DNA of 64,000 nucleotides from assembly GCF_000513095.1 (NCBI RefSeq), contig NZ_BAUT01000011.1:1-64000 (forward strand), read 5' to 3'. The notes under the pieces are model-generated. The model ran no database searches and was not told where the DNA came from. It saw only the letters and a list, made by a program, of their open reading frames with translations. Within the stretch, counting starts at the first letter, position 1. The number at the start of each line of letters is the position of its first letter. The stretch comes from Halalkalibacter wakoensis JCM 9140. Lineage in GTDB: Bacteria > Bacillota > Bacilli > Bacillales > Bacillaceae_D. Below are positions 1-9,637 of this stretch, in pieces. The position numbers and the translations under genes were made by a program.

Positions 1-4
1 AGAT

Positions 5-34
5 AAAGCACAACCCAATGGGTTGTGCTTTTTT
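5..34 (+). terminator. Rho-independent terminator
   Basis: A 12-bp perfect inverted repeat, AAAGCACAACCC (5-16) and GGGTTGTGCTTT (20-31), with a 3-nt loop AAT and a following T run. It probably ends a gene lying to the left of the window. Being A-rich on one side and T-rich on the other, it could work in both directions. Confidence 0.85.
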
Positions 35-230
35 CACGTGCATAAACTTCTTCGAAAATTCATCAAGTCACTCTGTGAGACGAGCTTCTCGTATCGTAAG
101 TTTCTTGAATTCTTCAATTAAGAGGTTACTGTCCTTTTCCTAGAAGAGAAAAGGGTATTTAGAATGTTCCGATTATGCCTAGTATTCGAATCCGAATGGA
201 AAAAATGAACAAATAGTACAATAATAGTAT

Positions 231-236
231 TATAAT
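231..236 (+). promoter_or_regulatory. Possible -10 element upstream of the HD-domain gene
   Basis: A perfect TATAAT lies 25 nt before the ATG at 261. No good -35 hexamer is visible 16-18 bp upstream, so this is a weak promoter call. Positions 35-230 hold nothing else I recognise. Confidence 0.35.
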
Positions 237-260
237 GACGGTAAAGAAAGCTTATCTAGT

Positions 261-1325
261 ATGAAGGAAATGCAAAAAGTCACCAGCTATCACTTGAGTA
301 TACTTAAGCGAGTAGGCATGGGAGTTGTAGAAATAAGTAAAGGCGGGAGTTCCTTGGAGGAAAAAGAAGTAAGACTATTTTCAGAACCACTTTATCCATC
401 TATTAAACCTAATAGTTTGGAAGTACAATTAGTCCAAAGTAAACCACTTAGAAGGTTGAAACATTTAGCGCATTACGGTGCCGGTTCATTAGTTTCCCCT
501 GTTGTACATAGTAGATTTGAACATACAGTGGGTGTATGGAAACTAGCTGCCTATTATTATCCAGAAGATATTGAATTACGGATAGCGGCATTGCTTCATG
601 ATATTGGTCACCTTCCATTCTCTCATGCGGTAGAAAACACCTTGAAATTTAACCATCACCAATTAACAGAACAATATATCTTAGAGAATGACGTATTTGC
701 TATTTTGCATCAATTTAATATGGATCCGCATAAAATTATCGCGATCTTAAATAAACCGTCTGTTATCACGGGTAAAGACAATATTTTAGGTATTGACCAT
801 CTGGATAGTTTTTTTAGAGACACTTATATGGCGGGGACGTTAGAAATTCTTCCTAAACATATATTGCATAAAATTAGATGTACGTCAAAAGGAATAGATA
901 CCGATATTGAAACAGGACATTATCTACTACAACTGATATTGTCAGATCATAAACTGTTTTTATCGCCCGAAATGGTTGCCGTAGATCGATTATTAGCAGA
1001 GGCGATTAAACTTCATTTTAGTGTAGATACAATGACTAAACAAGAATTTGCCAGATTAACAGATTCAGATGTGCTAGCAATGTTAAAAGCTTCTCCTTCT
1101 CGTGAAGCTAAAGAGCTAATAAATACGTTACTGTTTAATCCACACAAGTTCAGAATTAATCAGCACCAAACAGGCAAGGGGTACCCAATTAATATAAGGA
1201 AGATATACAGTAAAGTACCTTTGAATGATGGGAAACCATTAACTGAACATAGTCAGAAAGCAAAGAATATTGTAGATGATTTACAAAATTTATCATTTGA
1301 ATCAGAAGTTCTCATAACTTCTTGA
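261..1325 (+). CDS. HD-domain phosphohydrolase (COG1078/YwfO-like)
   Basis: A predicted metal-dependent HD-superfamily phosphohydrolase; relatives act on nucleotides such as dNTPs, but the substrate here cannot be read from sequence. The first ligand motif SRFEHTVGV is at residues 84-92 (H88) and the HD signature LLHDIGHLPFSH starts at 111 (H113, D114). A later GIDHLDSFFRD segment fits the second aspartate region of the family. At 354 residues it is shorter than YwfO (about 430), the difference lying at the C-terminus. The start is uncertain: the ATG at 261 has no clear ribosome binding site, whereas an in-frame TTG at 354 follows GGCGGGAG at a good distance and would remove 31 non-conserved residues. 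It is monocistronic, preceded by a TATAAT at 231. Confidence 0.8.
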   Translation: MKEMQKVTSYHLSILKRVGMGVVEISKGGSSLEEKEVRLFSEPLYPSIKPNSLEVQLVQSKPLRRLKHLAHYGAGSLVSPVVHSRFEHTVGVWKLAAYYYPEDIELRIAALLHDIGHLPFSHAVENTLKFNHHQLTEQYILENDVFAILHQFNMDPHKIIAILNKPSVITGKDNILGIDHLDSFFRDTYMAGTLEILPKHILHKIRCTSKGIDTDIETGHYLLQLILSDHKLFLSPEMVAVDRLLAEAIKLHFSVDTMTKQEFARLTDSDVLAMLKASPSREAKELINTLLFNPHKFRINQHQTGKGYPINIRKIYSKVPLNDGKPLTEHSQKAKNIVDDLQNLSFESEVLITS

Positions 1326-1496
1326 ATCAACAATGTAGAGAAACCATTTTAAAGAATTTTTACATAATCAACAATTAGGAAATAAGTATAATGATGAGGA
1401 ATACAGTTATTGGCGGGCTATTACTGTTTTATTAATTTTATAATAGAAATAGCAATTCGTGTAAAATAGAAACATCAACTATAGATCGGAGAAAGT

Positions 1497-2048
1497 ATGA
1501 TGGAAATAAAAACTGCTACCGACTGGGATGATCATCTATGGCGAGTCGCGAGCCCGCTCTATATGGAGGCATTTGGAGATAAAGGAGCTAAACCAACAAA
1601 GATCATCCAAAATATGTTTGCTAAAGAAATGGCCGAGCTTCATGTAGGGTATAACAAATCGACTCCTGTTGTAATGGCTCTCACTGGAAAACTAGAAGCT
1701 GATGGTATGATGATCATTGATTATTTGACCGTATCTGAAAACGAGCGTGGCCATGGACTAGGCAAGCTGTTGATTGCTTACATAAGAAAACAAGCGATGA
1801 CAAAAGGGTATAAGAATCTGATTGTTGAGGTCGAGTCGGAAGAAACATCAGATAACAAAAGGCGAATCGACTTTTGGCGTTCATGTGGTTTTTTCCTTAC
1901 AGAGTATGTCCATCACTATATTTGGGTTCCGGAAACCTATCAGGCCATGTACCTTCCTCTTGTTGCCGGTTCGGGGAAGCTGAGTGGGGAAGACCTGTTT
2001 GTATCGATCAATACTTTTCACCGAAAATCGTTTCGTTTAGGCGGGTGA
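1497..2048 (+). CDS. GNAT-family N-acetyltransferase
   Basis: A 183-residue protein with the GNAT acetyl-CoA-binding motif A, VSENERGHGLGKLLIAY, around residues 79-95, where R-G-H-G-L-G is the pyrophosphate loop. The motif B region FWRSCGFF is near residue 127. It should acetylate an amine of a small molecule or protein in the cytosol; the acceptor is unknown. Two adjacent ATGs (1497 and 1500) follow a GGAGA ribosome binding site at 1488-1492. The next gene begins about 70 nt downstream on the same strand without an obvious terminator between them, so the two may be cotranscribed. Confidence 0.8.
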   Translation: MMEIKTATDWDDHLWRVASPLYMEAFGDKGAKPTKIIQNMFAKEMAELHVGYNKSTPVVMALTGKLEADGMMIIDYLTVSENERGHGLGKLLIAYIRKQAMTKGYKNLIVEVESEETSDNKRRIDFWRSCGFFLTEYVHHYIWVPETYQAMYLPLVAGSGKLSGEDLFVSINTFHRKSFRLGG

Positions 2049-2118
2049 GGCTTCTTCTTATGTTTGTTATAGAGTTCGGGGATGTTCCATCAAATTTTAA
2101 AAAGTAGGAATTGATCAA

Positions 2119-2847
2119 ATGAAAAAAGAGATGATGATTCAAGTAAGCGATTGTAAGCTTTATGCCCAATTACTCGGGGAAAACAAAGGAAAGCCAACAA
2201 TTGTAATGGATGCTGGGTATGGCGATTTTTCAACAGTCTGGGATTCTGTCATAATCGAACTTTCTATGCTGTCAAATGTTTTCGTTTATGATAGAGCCGG
2301 ACTTGGAAAGAGTGAATCCAGTTCTCGTTCAAGGACGAGTTATGAGATGGTAAATGAATTAAAAGAACTTCTTACTGAAGCAAAGATAGAAGCGCCATAC
2401 ATATTGGTTGGTCATTCCTTTGGAGGAGTTAATGTACGGTTGTTTGCAACTGAATATCCGAATGACGTTTGTGGAATTCTCCTAATTGATTCTACGCCTG
2501 AAGAGTATCGAGAAAAATTTCTTCCGACGATGCCAAAAGAATTTCAACTAGCGTACAACAAACAATTTGTAATTGAGGGAACTTATGATGAGTTTATGGA
2601 AAGTCTAAAACAACTTCAAGACTCAAAGAGGAAGTTACATGTACCATTAATTGTGCTGTCAGCTGGCAAAAAAGCTCATTACTCCAAAGAATCACAATTG
2701 TTATGGAATAAAATGCAGAAAGAAATTAGTGATCTATCAACAAATAGCCAATTCATTATTGCTAAAAAGAGTGCTCATTATATACAGGATGATGAGCCAG
2801 AAGTCGTGGTTAGTGCGGTCAAATCTTTGATTGATAGCGTAGTGTGA
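2119..2847 (+). CDS. Alpha/beta hydrolase
   Basis: A 242-residue alpha/beta-hydrolase-fold protein. It carries the nucleophile elbow GHSFGG near residue 98, an oxyanion-side YDRAGLGKS segment near residue 57, and a C-terminal SAHYIQDDEP that supplies the catalytic histidine. The acid is probably in the preceding strand region (LIVLSAG). There is no signal peptide, so it should be a cytosolic esterase, lipase or peptidase-like hydrolase of unknown substrate. An AGGA site lies about 9 nt before the ATG. It follows the GNAT gene and may share its transcript. The region 2848-2957 behind it holds a short hairpin. Confidence 0.8.
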   Translation: MKKEMMIQVSDCKLYAQLLGENKGKPTIVMDAGYGDFSTVWDSVIIELSMLSNVFVYDRAGLGKSESSSRSRTSYEMVNELKELLTEAKIEAPYILVGHSFGGVNVRLFATEYPNDVCGILLIDSTPEEYREKFLPTMPKEFQLAYNKQFVIEGTYDEFMESLKQLQDSKRKLHVPLIVLSAGKKAHYSKESQLLWNKMQKEISDLSTNSQFIIAKKSAHYIQDDEPEVVVSAVKSLIDSVV

Positions 2848-2870
2848 GGCTTGGATAAATGGACAAATAA

Positions 2871-2891
2871 GCCCTCTCAAAATAGGAGGGC
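2871..2891. terminator. Weak hairpin between convergent genes
   Basis: GCCCTC and GAGGGC pair around an 8-9 nt loop between the convergent hydrolase (+) and nitroreductase (-) genes. There is no long T tract on either side, so termination is only a guess from position. Confidence 0.4.
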
Positions 2892-2957
2892 GATAAACTA
2901 ATTTGCCTTTTGTGCAGATGCTAGTAGGTGGACCCTACTGTTTATGTGTTATAACCG

Positions 2958-3701
2958 CTACTTTAAATCAAACCCTTGCTTTAAAATAAACTCTTTTAAT
3001 TTTATATTGCGCCGATTCCCCATATAGGTAGATATTTGTTTAGTCCAGCCAGTTGTTTTTAGTCCGTTTGTACGTTTTGTGTAATAACTAGCTGAATCTA
3101 TCTCGTACTTAGCCAATTCCTCGATCATATTTTCCGTTTTATAGGTTTCAGAATGGATGGCTGTCGGAGTAGGTAAACGAGGTTTTTGGCCTGGAATTTC
3201 CGTTGGTTCGGGATAGCCAAGGCACATACCAAATAAGGGGAAGGTGAAAGGTGGTAGTTGTAATAGGTCAGCTACCTCAGCAAGGTTATTTCTGATTTCT
3301 CCAATCATCACCCCTCCGATTCCATGTGAACGAGCAGCAATTAGAACATTTTCGCCGACAAGAGCCGCATCTACTGCCCCGGTCACTAAGTCGTTTGTTT
3401 CTTCGATATTCATAGACAAATCATTCATTTCAGCTGCTAGATGGACGCGGTAGTAATCCACGCAAAAGACTAAAAAGATAGCACAATTAGCAACGTATTT
3501 TTGGCCTCTACAAATCGTTGATAATTTCTGCTTCTTTTGTTGATCCTTAATGGTAATAATGCTGTATGCTTGTGTGTTATGACTAGACGGTGCCCATTGA
3601 CTTGTACTTAAAATGTCCTCTAACACTTCCTCAGAAATTGGCTCTTCTGTATATTTTCTAATTGAACGATGACTTCTTAGTAAATCAGTTACGTTGTTCA
3701 A
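2958..3701 (-). CDS. NfsA-type FMN-dependent nitroreductase/NAD(P)H oxidoreductase
   Basis: A 247-residue nitroreductase-superfamily flavoprotein. The N-terminal RSHRSIRKYTEEPISEE segment is the FMN-phosphate-binding start of the family. SQWAPSSHNTQ follows, and ARSHGIGGVMIGEIRNN around residue 125 matches the second FMN-binding stretch. LFGMCLGYPEP and the C-terminal extension fit the NfsA/FRP branch, which reduces nitro- and quinone-type compounds or flavin using NADPH in the cytosol. On its own strand GGAGGCGAT precedes the ATG. It is divergent from the hydantoin-cluster regulator, with about 150 bp between them, so shared control is possible but not shown. Confidence 0.85.
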   Translation of the reverse strand: MNNVTDLLRSHRSIRKYTEEPISEEVLEDILSTSQWAPSSHNTQAYSIITIKDQQKKQKLSTICRGQKYVANCAIFLVFCVDYYRVHLAAEMNDLSMNIEETNDLVTGAVDAALVGENVLIAARSHGIGGVMIGEIRNNLAEVADLLQLPPFTFPLFGMCLGYPEPTEIPGQKPRLPTPTAIHSETYKTENMIEELAKYEIDSASYYTKRTNGLKTTGWTKQISTYMGNRRNIKLKEFILKQGFDLK

Positions 3702-3850
3702 GGAAATCGCCTCCTATTTTTTCTATTTCATTATAGAGAGGCTAGGTGAATTTATGCCTTTTATTGGAAGAAGAACTGACAAAGTTTTACTATTTGTTCT
3801 GTATGGTTTGATAAGATAGTAGAAAAGAGTATGTGTGTGGAGGGGAAACG

Positions 3851-5557
3851 ATGAATATCGAACAACTCATGTCCGAGCTGCCAATTGGAGTTATTGTTAC
3901 TGCAGAAACGGGAATGATCCAATATCATAATAAAGTCGCTCTTAAAATGTTGAAACTACCAGAGTGTAAAGTAACGGATGAGTCGATCATGAAGGTTCTT
4001 CCAGAAAGCAATGCGATTAAATCGATAAAAACGAATCAACCATCAATCTCCATACTAAAGCGTAATAAAGTCAACCCACAAATTATCTATGAATACCCAC
4101 AAACAATGGGAGGAAATCCTGTAGGAATTAGTCTTATGTTTCATAGTAGCTATATCGAGCAACTGGCTTATTTTGTTGATAAGATTCGTGATTTGCGACA
4201 AGAGTTAAACTTAATTATGAACTTAGTCGGTGAACTAGTCACGATTACAGACGCGGAAGGAAATATTTTAAAAGTAAATGAAAAATGTGAACGAATATTA
4301 GGTGTAACCCGAAAAGACTTTATTGGAAAACCATTAGAGTCGCTCGAAAAAGAAAAGATCGTCAGTACATCTTCAACAAAAAAGGTGATTGAAGAGGGGA
4401 GGAAGGTCACGATCACACAAACAACCAAATCAGGGAAAAGGTTGTTAGTATCTGGACATCCAATCTTCAATGAAGAGGGTACGTTAACAAAAGTGATCAA
4501 TATTTCAAAAGACATCACCGAAAAAAGTCTGATCACAAAAGAATTAGTAGAATTGAAAAATATAATTCAGCAATATGAATCCGAATTGCATAGTAAAAAA
4601 AGAAAGAGTAAACCAATTATAAAGTCCCAGAGGATGAAAGAAATTTACGACTTAGTTGAGCGAATTTCCGATGTGGATTCTACTGTTCTTTTACTAGGGG
4701 AATCTGGAGTTGGAAAAGAGGTGTTAGCTAGATATCTGCACCACTCTTCTACTATCCGTGGTGATCAGCCTTTTGTAAAAATAAACTGTGGAGCCATTCC
4801 TGAAGCTTTAATTGAGGGGGAATTGTTTGGGTATGCCCAGGGCCAAATGATGTCGCCAAAACAAAAAGGTACAAAGATAGGGTTAATTGAAGAAGCGCAT
4901 CAAGGTACGTTATTTTTGGATGGTATTGCAGAACTTCCACTACATTTACAAGCGAAATTGCTTCATGTTATTCAGGAGAAAAAGATTACCCCCTTAGGGC
5001 AAGCGGAACCAAAAGAGATTGATATTCGCATTATTGCGACAACCGATCGAAACTTAGAGGAAATGGTCTTGGAAAATGAGTTTCGTAGTGATTTGTATTA
5101 TCATCTGAACATAGTGCCTATTCGTTTGCCTAGCTTAAATGAACGAAAAGAGGAAATTCCTTTTCTGATCAATCACTTTTTAGATCGATACAACAAGAAA
5201 TATTCTCGTCATGTTACGATCACTGAGGAGGTAATCTCTGCATTTATTCATTATGATTGGAAAGGAAATGTGAGGGAGTTACAAAATACAATTGAGATGC
5301 TTGTTGTGACCGTGTCTACTAATGAAGTAACATTTGATCAACTGCCTGAGCATATCTCAAATAAAGCCCTTTTGGAAATAGATTTTACTGAGCATTCCTT
5401 AAAGGATGCCGTTGACCGTTACGAAAAACATTTGATAGAAAACACATTGAAAAACTGTCTCACCTTAAAAGAAGCTAGTATGAAGTTGGGGATAGATGCG
5501 TCAACGATTACAAGAAAAGCTAAAAAATATCAACTCAGTGTTGCAGGTGTGAAATAA
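3851..5557 (+). CDS. PAS-AAA+-Fis regulator of the hydantoin cluster, lacking the GAFTGA loop
   Basis: A 568-residue regulator with two PAS-like modules (about 1-100 and 115-225), a sigma-54-activator-type AAA+ domain (about 265-500) and a C-terminal Fis-type HTH (about 520-565). Walker A is GESGVGKE near residue 283, and the arginine-finger segment FRSDLYYHLN and sensor II GNVREL are present. Two key features are missing. The sigma-54-contacting GAFTGA loop is replaced by GQMMSP near 331. Walker B reads LFLDGIAELP instead of the usual D-E, so the glutamate that activates water is absent. It may therefore act at sigma-A promoters, as TyrR does, rather than through sigma-54. I chose the ATG at 3851 because GGAGGGGAAAC precedes it; the ATG at 3833 has no such site. 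It sits just upstream of the cluster it probably controls and is closed by a terminator. Confidence 0.85.
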   Translation: MNIEQLMSELPIGVIVTAETGMIQYHNKVALKMLKLPECKVTDESIMKVLPESNAIKSIKTNQPSISILKRNKVNPQIIYEYPQTMGGNPVGISLMFHSSYIEQLAYFVDKIRDLRQELNLIMNLVGELVTITDAEGNILKVNEKCERILGVTRKDFIGKPLESLEKEKIVSTSSTKKVIEEGRKVTITQTTKSGKRLLVSGHPIFNEEGTLTKVINISKDITEKSLITKELVELKNIIQQYESELHSKKRKSKPIIKSQRMKEIYDLVERISDVDSTVLLLGESGVGKEVLARYLHHSSTIRGDQPFVKINCGAIPEALIEGELFGYAQGQMMSPKQKGTKIGLIEEAHQGTLFLDGIAELPLHLQAKLLHVIQEKKITPLGQAEPKEIDIRIIATTDRNLEEMVLENEFRSDLYYHLNIVPIRLPSLNERKEEIPFLINHFLDRYNKKYSRHVTITEEVISAFIHYDWKGNVRELQNTIEMLVVTVSTNEVTFDQLPEHISNKALLEIDFTEHSLKDAVDRYEKHLIENTLKNCLTLKEASMKLGIDASTITRKAKKYQLSVAGVK

Positions 5558-5558
5558 A

Positions 5559-5576
5559 AATTGCAAAAATGCAATT
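5559..5576. repeat. Inverted repeat after the regulator stop codon
   Basis: AATTGCA (5559-5565) and TGCAATT (5570-5576) form a perfect 7-bp inverted repeat with an AAAA centre, 2 nt after the stop codon. The AATTGC half recurs in the terminator stem 55 nt further on. It could be an operator or an mRNA 3'-end structure. Confidence 0.45.
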
Positions 5577-5630
5577 ATGTTTCAAATGCTTGTGTAAGAA
5601 GAAGAAATAAAATAATTTTCAGAATATTAA

Positions 5631-5669
5631 AAGAAAACCAATTGCATAAACGCAATTGGTTTTCTTTTG
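5631..5669 (+). terminator. Terminator of the regulator gene
   Basis: A perfect 15-bp stem, AAGAAAACCAATTGC (5631-5645) with its complement at 5652-5666, has a 6-nt loop and is followed by TTTT. It separates the regulator transcript from the hydantoin operon, so the operon must have its own promoter between 5670 and 5793. Confidence 0.85.
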
Positions 5670-5689
5670 ATTCCATTTTGATAGAGAGA

Positions 5690-5736
5690 TTATCTTACCT
5701 TTTTTAGAAAAAGGCCAATTTATTTAGATAAGATAA
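5690..5736. promoter_or_regulatory. Candidate operator upstream of hyuA
   Basis: TTATCTTA (5690-5697) and TAAGATAA (5729-5736) are perfect 8-bp inverted copies with about 39 bp between their centres. Inside, CCTTTTT (5698-5704) and AAAAAGG (5708-5714) form a second inverted repeat. This is the best binding-site candidate between the regulator's terminator and hyuA. No TGGCAC-N5-TTGC sigma-54 promoter is visible in 5558-5793. The assignment to the regulator is inference. Confidence 0.4.
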
Positions 5737-5793
5737 CAGCAAGTTAGCAAGAGAGTTGTCAAACTATTAATCATAAGTAGAGGTGTTGAAACA

Positions 5794-7869
5794 ATGAAAC
5801 TAATCGGTGTAGATGTAGGTGGAACGTTTACAGATATTATGTATACCGACACAGATGAAAATAAGACATGGATTAATAAGGTGCCAACAACACTAGAGGA
5901 TCCTTCTATCGGAGTTGTTCAAGGCATTATTGACTTATGTGAAAAGGAAGGAATCAAAAAAGAAGAGATTGATCATGTGTTCCATGGTACAACCATTGCA
6001 ACAAATGCAATCTTAGAAAATGATGGAGCCGTTACGGGAATGATTACAACAAAAGGGTTCCGAGATATTACCCATATTGGCAGACATCAGCGTCCCCAAA
6101 ACTATTCAATCATGCAAGAAATTCCATGGCAAGATCGTCCACTTGTTGAACGAAGACATAGAAAGGTCGTAAGCGAAAGACTGACAGCGCCAAAAGGAGA
6201 GGTTTTAACACCGCTTGATGAGGAGGAAGTGCGAGCCGTTGTCCGTGAGTTAAAAGAAGGGGGAGTTCAATCCATTGTCGTTTCGTTTCTCTTTTCTTAC
6301 ATTAACCCAATACATGAGTTACGAGTGAAGGAGATTATTGAGGAGGAGTATCCAGAAGCGTTTATTACGAGTTCGGCTGATGTGTCTCCTCAATTTCGAG
6401 AGTTTGAGCGTTTTACTACAGCAGCCATTAATGGTTTTGTTGGACCGAAAGTAAAAAACTACATTGAAAACTTAAAAGTAGGTTTAACAAATGCTAGCCT
6501 TTCAGCTGATTTACATATTATGTGTTCAAATGGTGGGGTTGGAACCGCGGAAACGGTATCAGCTAAGCCGGTGAATACGTTGTTATCGGGACCTGCAGCT
6601 GGGGTGCTTGGTGGAAGTTGGGCAGGGAAGCTATCTGGAAAAGAACGGTTGATTACCTTTGATGTAGGTGGAACAAGTGCAGACATTGGTATTATTACTG
6701 AGCAAGGAATTGATGAATCTTCCGCTCGAGATACATGGATTGCAGGATACCCCGTCATGGTACCGATGATTGATATTCATACGATAGGAGCAGGGGGCGG
6801 TAGCATTGCTTATGTCGATGAAGGCGGGGCATTTAAAGTAGGTCCGAGAAGTGCTGGCTCAAGACCAGGTCCTGCAAGCTACGGGCATGGAGGAACGAAG
6901 CCTACAGTAACAGATGCCAATGTTGTGTTAGGCCGCTTGGATGAAGATAATTTCTTAGGTGGGTCTATGTCGATTTATACGCAAGAGGCGTTGAATGTTG
7001 TAGAAGAGTTGGCAGATAAAATAGAGTTATCAACTAACGAAACGGCTGAAGGCATATTAACCATCGTAAATAACAATATGGCAAATGCCATTCGTGAAAA
7101 AACCATTCAAAAAGGTCACGATCCTCGGGAGTTCTCACTCGTTGCATTTGGAGGAGCCGGTCCACTGCATGCGGTAGAAGTTGCAAATATATTAAATATT
7201 CCAGAAGTCATTATCCCTCCACATCCAGGAATCACATCTGCGACAGGGTTGCTCACTACTGATTTAAAATATGACCTTATTAAAACGGAATTCATGCTTA
7301 GTAATTTACTTGATTTAGACAAATTAAATGATGATGCAACGATTCTTTCAACACAAATTATTGAGCAATTAGTAGAAGATGGGGTGGATCGATCTAGTAT
7401 CCATATAAAATGTACGGCTGATTGCCGCTATGTTGGTCAAGGTTATGAGTTACGAGTTAATTTGCCGGCAGAGGAGATAACTGAAGAAAACATTCAAAGC
7501 TCGTGGGCAGAATTTCATGCTCTGCATGAAGCGGAGTATGGTCACTTTTTTCAAGAAAGTCCGATTGAAATTGTAAACATTCGGATTACAGGAAAAGGAT
7601 TAATGCCTAAAATTCAAAACCCTGTCGTTGATAATGAGTCTACTCTTGATGAAGCGCTTATTAAAAAGGGAAAAACAGTCTTTCGTGTCGATGGGGAGTT
7701 GAAAGAATTTGAAACGAGTTTTTATCAAAGAGAAAGACTTCCAGCTCAAGCGACTTTCCATGGACCAGCCATTGTTTTCCAAAAAGATACGACAACCGTC
7801 ATGCCGCCAAACTGTCGGGCGTTCGTAGAGGAGAATGGAAATATAACGATTTCGTTAGGAGGAGAATAA
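5794..7869 (+). CDS. hyuA: Hydantoinase/oxoprolinase family subunit A (HyuA)
   Basis: A 691-residue protein of the ATP-dependent N-methylhydantoinase/5-oxoprolinase A family. [12 protein letters not shown] at residues 5-16 is the phosphate-binding Hydant_A_N motif. A second ASKHA nucleotide loop, [12 protein letters not shown], lies near residue 288, and [13 protein letters not shown] and [12 protein letters not shown] follow as is typical. [15 protein letters not shown] near residue 450 completes the hydantoinase A core. With HyuB it opens a five-membered cyclic amide or ureide ring using ATP in the cytosol. An AGAGGTG ribosome binding site precedes the ATG. The hyuB start is one base after its stop, so the two are translationally coupled. 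Confidence 0.9.
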   Translation: MKLIGVDVGGTFTDIMYTDTDENKTWINKVPTTLEDPSIGVVQGIIDLCEKEGIKKEEIDHVFHGTTIATNAILENDGAVTGMITTKGFRDITHIGRHQRPQNYSIMQEIPWQDRPLVERRHRKVVSERLTAPKGEVLTPLDEEEVRAVVRELKEGGVQSIVVSFLFSYINPIHELRVKEIIEEEYPEAFITSSADVSPQFREFERFTTAAINGFVGPKVKNYIENLKVGLTNASLSADLHIMCSNGGVGTAETVSAKPVNTLLSGPAAGVLGGSWAGKLSGKERLITFDVGGTSADIGIITEQGIDESSARDTWIAGYPVMVPMIDIHTIGAGGGSIAYVDEGGAFKVGPRSAGSRPGPASYGHGGTKPTVTDANVVLGRLDEDNFLGGSMSIYTQEALNVVEELADKIELSTNETAEGILTIVNNNMANAIREKTIQKGHDPREFSLVAFGGAGPLHAVEVANILNIPEVIIPPHPGITSATGLLTTDLKYDLIKTEFMLSNLLDLDKLNDDATILSTQIIEQLVEDGVDRSSIHIKCTADCRYVGQGYELRVNLPAEEITEENIQSSWAEFHALHEAEYGHFFQESPIEIVNIRITGKGLMPKIQNPVVDNESTLDEALIKKGKTVFRVDGELKEFETSFYQRERLPAQATFHGPAIVFQKDTTTVMPPNCRAFVEENGNITISLGGE

Positions 7870-7870
7870 C

Positions 7871-9637
7871 ATGAGTGTCATAAAAAACAAGACAGCCATT
7901 GATCCAATAACCTCACAAGTCATTCAAGGTGCACTCGAAAACATTGCGGTTGAAATGGGGCACAAGCTTGCTCGAATGTCCTATTCTAGTATTATTCGGG
8001 AATCAGAAGACTTTGGGTGTGCCATTGTAGATGTGAATATGCAGCAACTATGTGAATCAACACAAAGTACACCACTGCAATCAGGGCCTATTCCTGGTTA
8101 CGTTCGCGGAATCCAGAAAATTTTTAATGAGAGAGGAGATGACTTCTCACCTGGAGATGTGATCATGCATAACTCTACGTACCACGGAGCCTCTCATGGA
8201 CCAGATATTGGAATCTGTATTCCCGTTTTCTACTCAGGTGAATTAATTGGGTTTTCTGTAACGACGGCGCATCACCTTGATATAGGGGCATTAACACCAG
8301 GGAGTTGTGGGATTGTTGATGCTGTGGATGCGTACGCAGAAGGCTTACAATTTAAAGCGATAAAAGTATATGAACAAGGGAAAAAGAATCAGCAAATATG
8401 GAGCATTTTAAAAGATAACATTCGAGCTTCTGATATGGTCGTTGGAGACATTGAAGCGCAAATTGCGGCAGCAAGAATTGGGGCGGACCGTTATATTGAA
8501 CTGATTAAAAAGTACGGGTTGGAAACCGTGCTTGCTGCTAGTGAAGACTTAATGACTTATTCAGAAACCATGTTGAGGAAAGCGATTGAAAATCTGCCGA
8601 ATGGTACGTACTCAGCAGAAGGTTTTCTAGATGGATATTTAGATAGTGATGACCCATCTAGGAAGGATTTGAAAATTGCCGTCACCCTTACGATTGATGG
8701 AAGTGATATCAAAATTGATTTGACGGGAACTTCCCCACAAGTCGATCGCCCTATTAATATGCCGTTTGAAGGAACCGTTGATTGTGCGATTTATTTAACA
8801 CTACGTTCAATCTTACTAGATTCACAAACATATGGTCACATACCGCAAAATTCAGGATTGATTCGTCCGGTTGAAATTTATGCACCAAAAGGTACGCTAT
8901 GTAACCCGATATTCCCTGCACCAACGATTGCTAGATTTTGCCCTGGGAATATCGTAGCAGACACGTTAATGAAGGCACTTGGTGAGGTTGTTCCTAATCA
9001 AATTAGTGCTGGAGTTGGGAACTTACAGGTTGCTGCCTATAGCGGATTAAATGGGGAAGATTATTGGGTATTCATGGACATTATGGAAGGAAGCTATGGA
9101 GGTAGAAATGGCATGAAAGGGATGGATGCTGTTGATACACTGTACGCAAATACGAGAAACAACCCTATTGAGGATATTGAATCTCATTATCCGTTACAAG
9201 TAAGTAGGTATGAGCTTAGAAATGAAGCTTGTGCTCCAGGTAAGTATCGCGGGGGGATTGGCTCCGTGAAAGAAGTAACTTTTTTATCAGATGGAAGCTT
9301 ATCACTAGAAGCAGATGGCCACAAATATGCTCCTTGGGGATTTTTAGGAGGGGCAGATGGATATGTTGGAGGTGTCGTTCTCAATCCAAACACAGATAGA
9401 GAGCAGCATTTACCGTCAAAGATTCCGAATACTACGATGAAAAAAGGAGATAAGATCTTGTTAACTGGACCATCTGGAGGTGGGTACGGAAATCCTTTTG
9501 AGCGAAATCCTGAGGAGGTATTGGCTGATGTACTTGATGACTTTATCACCCTTGATATGGCGAAAGAAGAATATGGTGTAGTGATTGAAAAGAATCAAGT
9601 AGATCTAAAACGGACACTCGCTCTAAGAGGTCAATGA
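7871..9637 (+). CDS. hyuB: Hydantoinase/oxoprolinase family subunit B (HyuB)
   Basis: A 588-residue hydantoinase B protein. The N-terminal DPITSQVIQGALENIAVEMG and RESEDFGCAIVD segments are the usual opening of the family. GDVIMHNSTYHGASHGPDIG and VTTAHHLDIG supply the conserved histidines and aspartates thought to bind metal. The C-terminal part contains GKYRGGIGSVKEV and TGPSGGGYGNP. Length is normal. It forms a complex with HyuA and starts one base after the hyuA stop behind GGAGGAG. Seventy-six bases separate it from the downstream amidohydrolase. It could act on hydantoins, N-methylhydantoin-like compounds or oxoproline; the presence of a racemase and a D-hydantoinase favours hydantoins. 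Confidence 0.9.
   Translation: MSVIKNKTAIDPITSQVIQGALENIAVEMGHKLARMSYSSIIRESEDFGCAIVDVNMQQLCESTQSTPLQSGPIPGYVRGIQKIFNERGDDFSPGDVIMHNSTYHGASHGPDIGICIPVFYSGELIGFSVTTAHHLDIGALTPGSCGIVDAVDAYAEGLQFKAIKVYEQGKKNQQIWSILKDNIRASDMVVGDIEAQIAAARIGADRYIELIKKYGLETVLAASEDLMTYSETMLRKAIENLPNGTYSAEGFLDGYLDSDDPSRKDLKIAVTLTIDGSDIKIDLTGTSPQVDRPINMPFEGTVDCAIYLTLRSILLDSQTYGHIPQNSGLIRPVEIYAPKGTLCNPIFPAPTIARFCPGNIVADTLMKALGEVVPNQISAGVGNLQVAAYSGLNGEDYWVFMDIMEGSYGGRNGMKGMDAVDTLYANTRNNPIEDIESHYPLQVSRYELRNEACAPGKYRGGIGSVKEVTFLSDGSLSLEADGHKYAPWGFLGGADGYVGGVVLNPNTDREQHLPSKIPNTTMKKGDKILLTGPSGGGYGNPFERNPEEVLADVLDDFITLDMAKEEYGVVIEKNQVDLKRTLALRGQ

Noticed and set aside
5558-5793. A sigma-54 (-24/-12) promoter in front of hyuA
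   Set aside because: No GG-N10-GC with a TGGCAC/TTGC context exists in this region.
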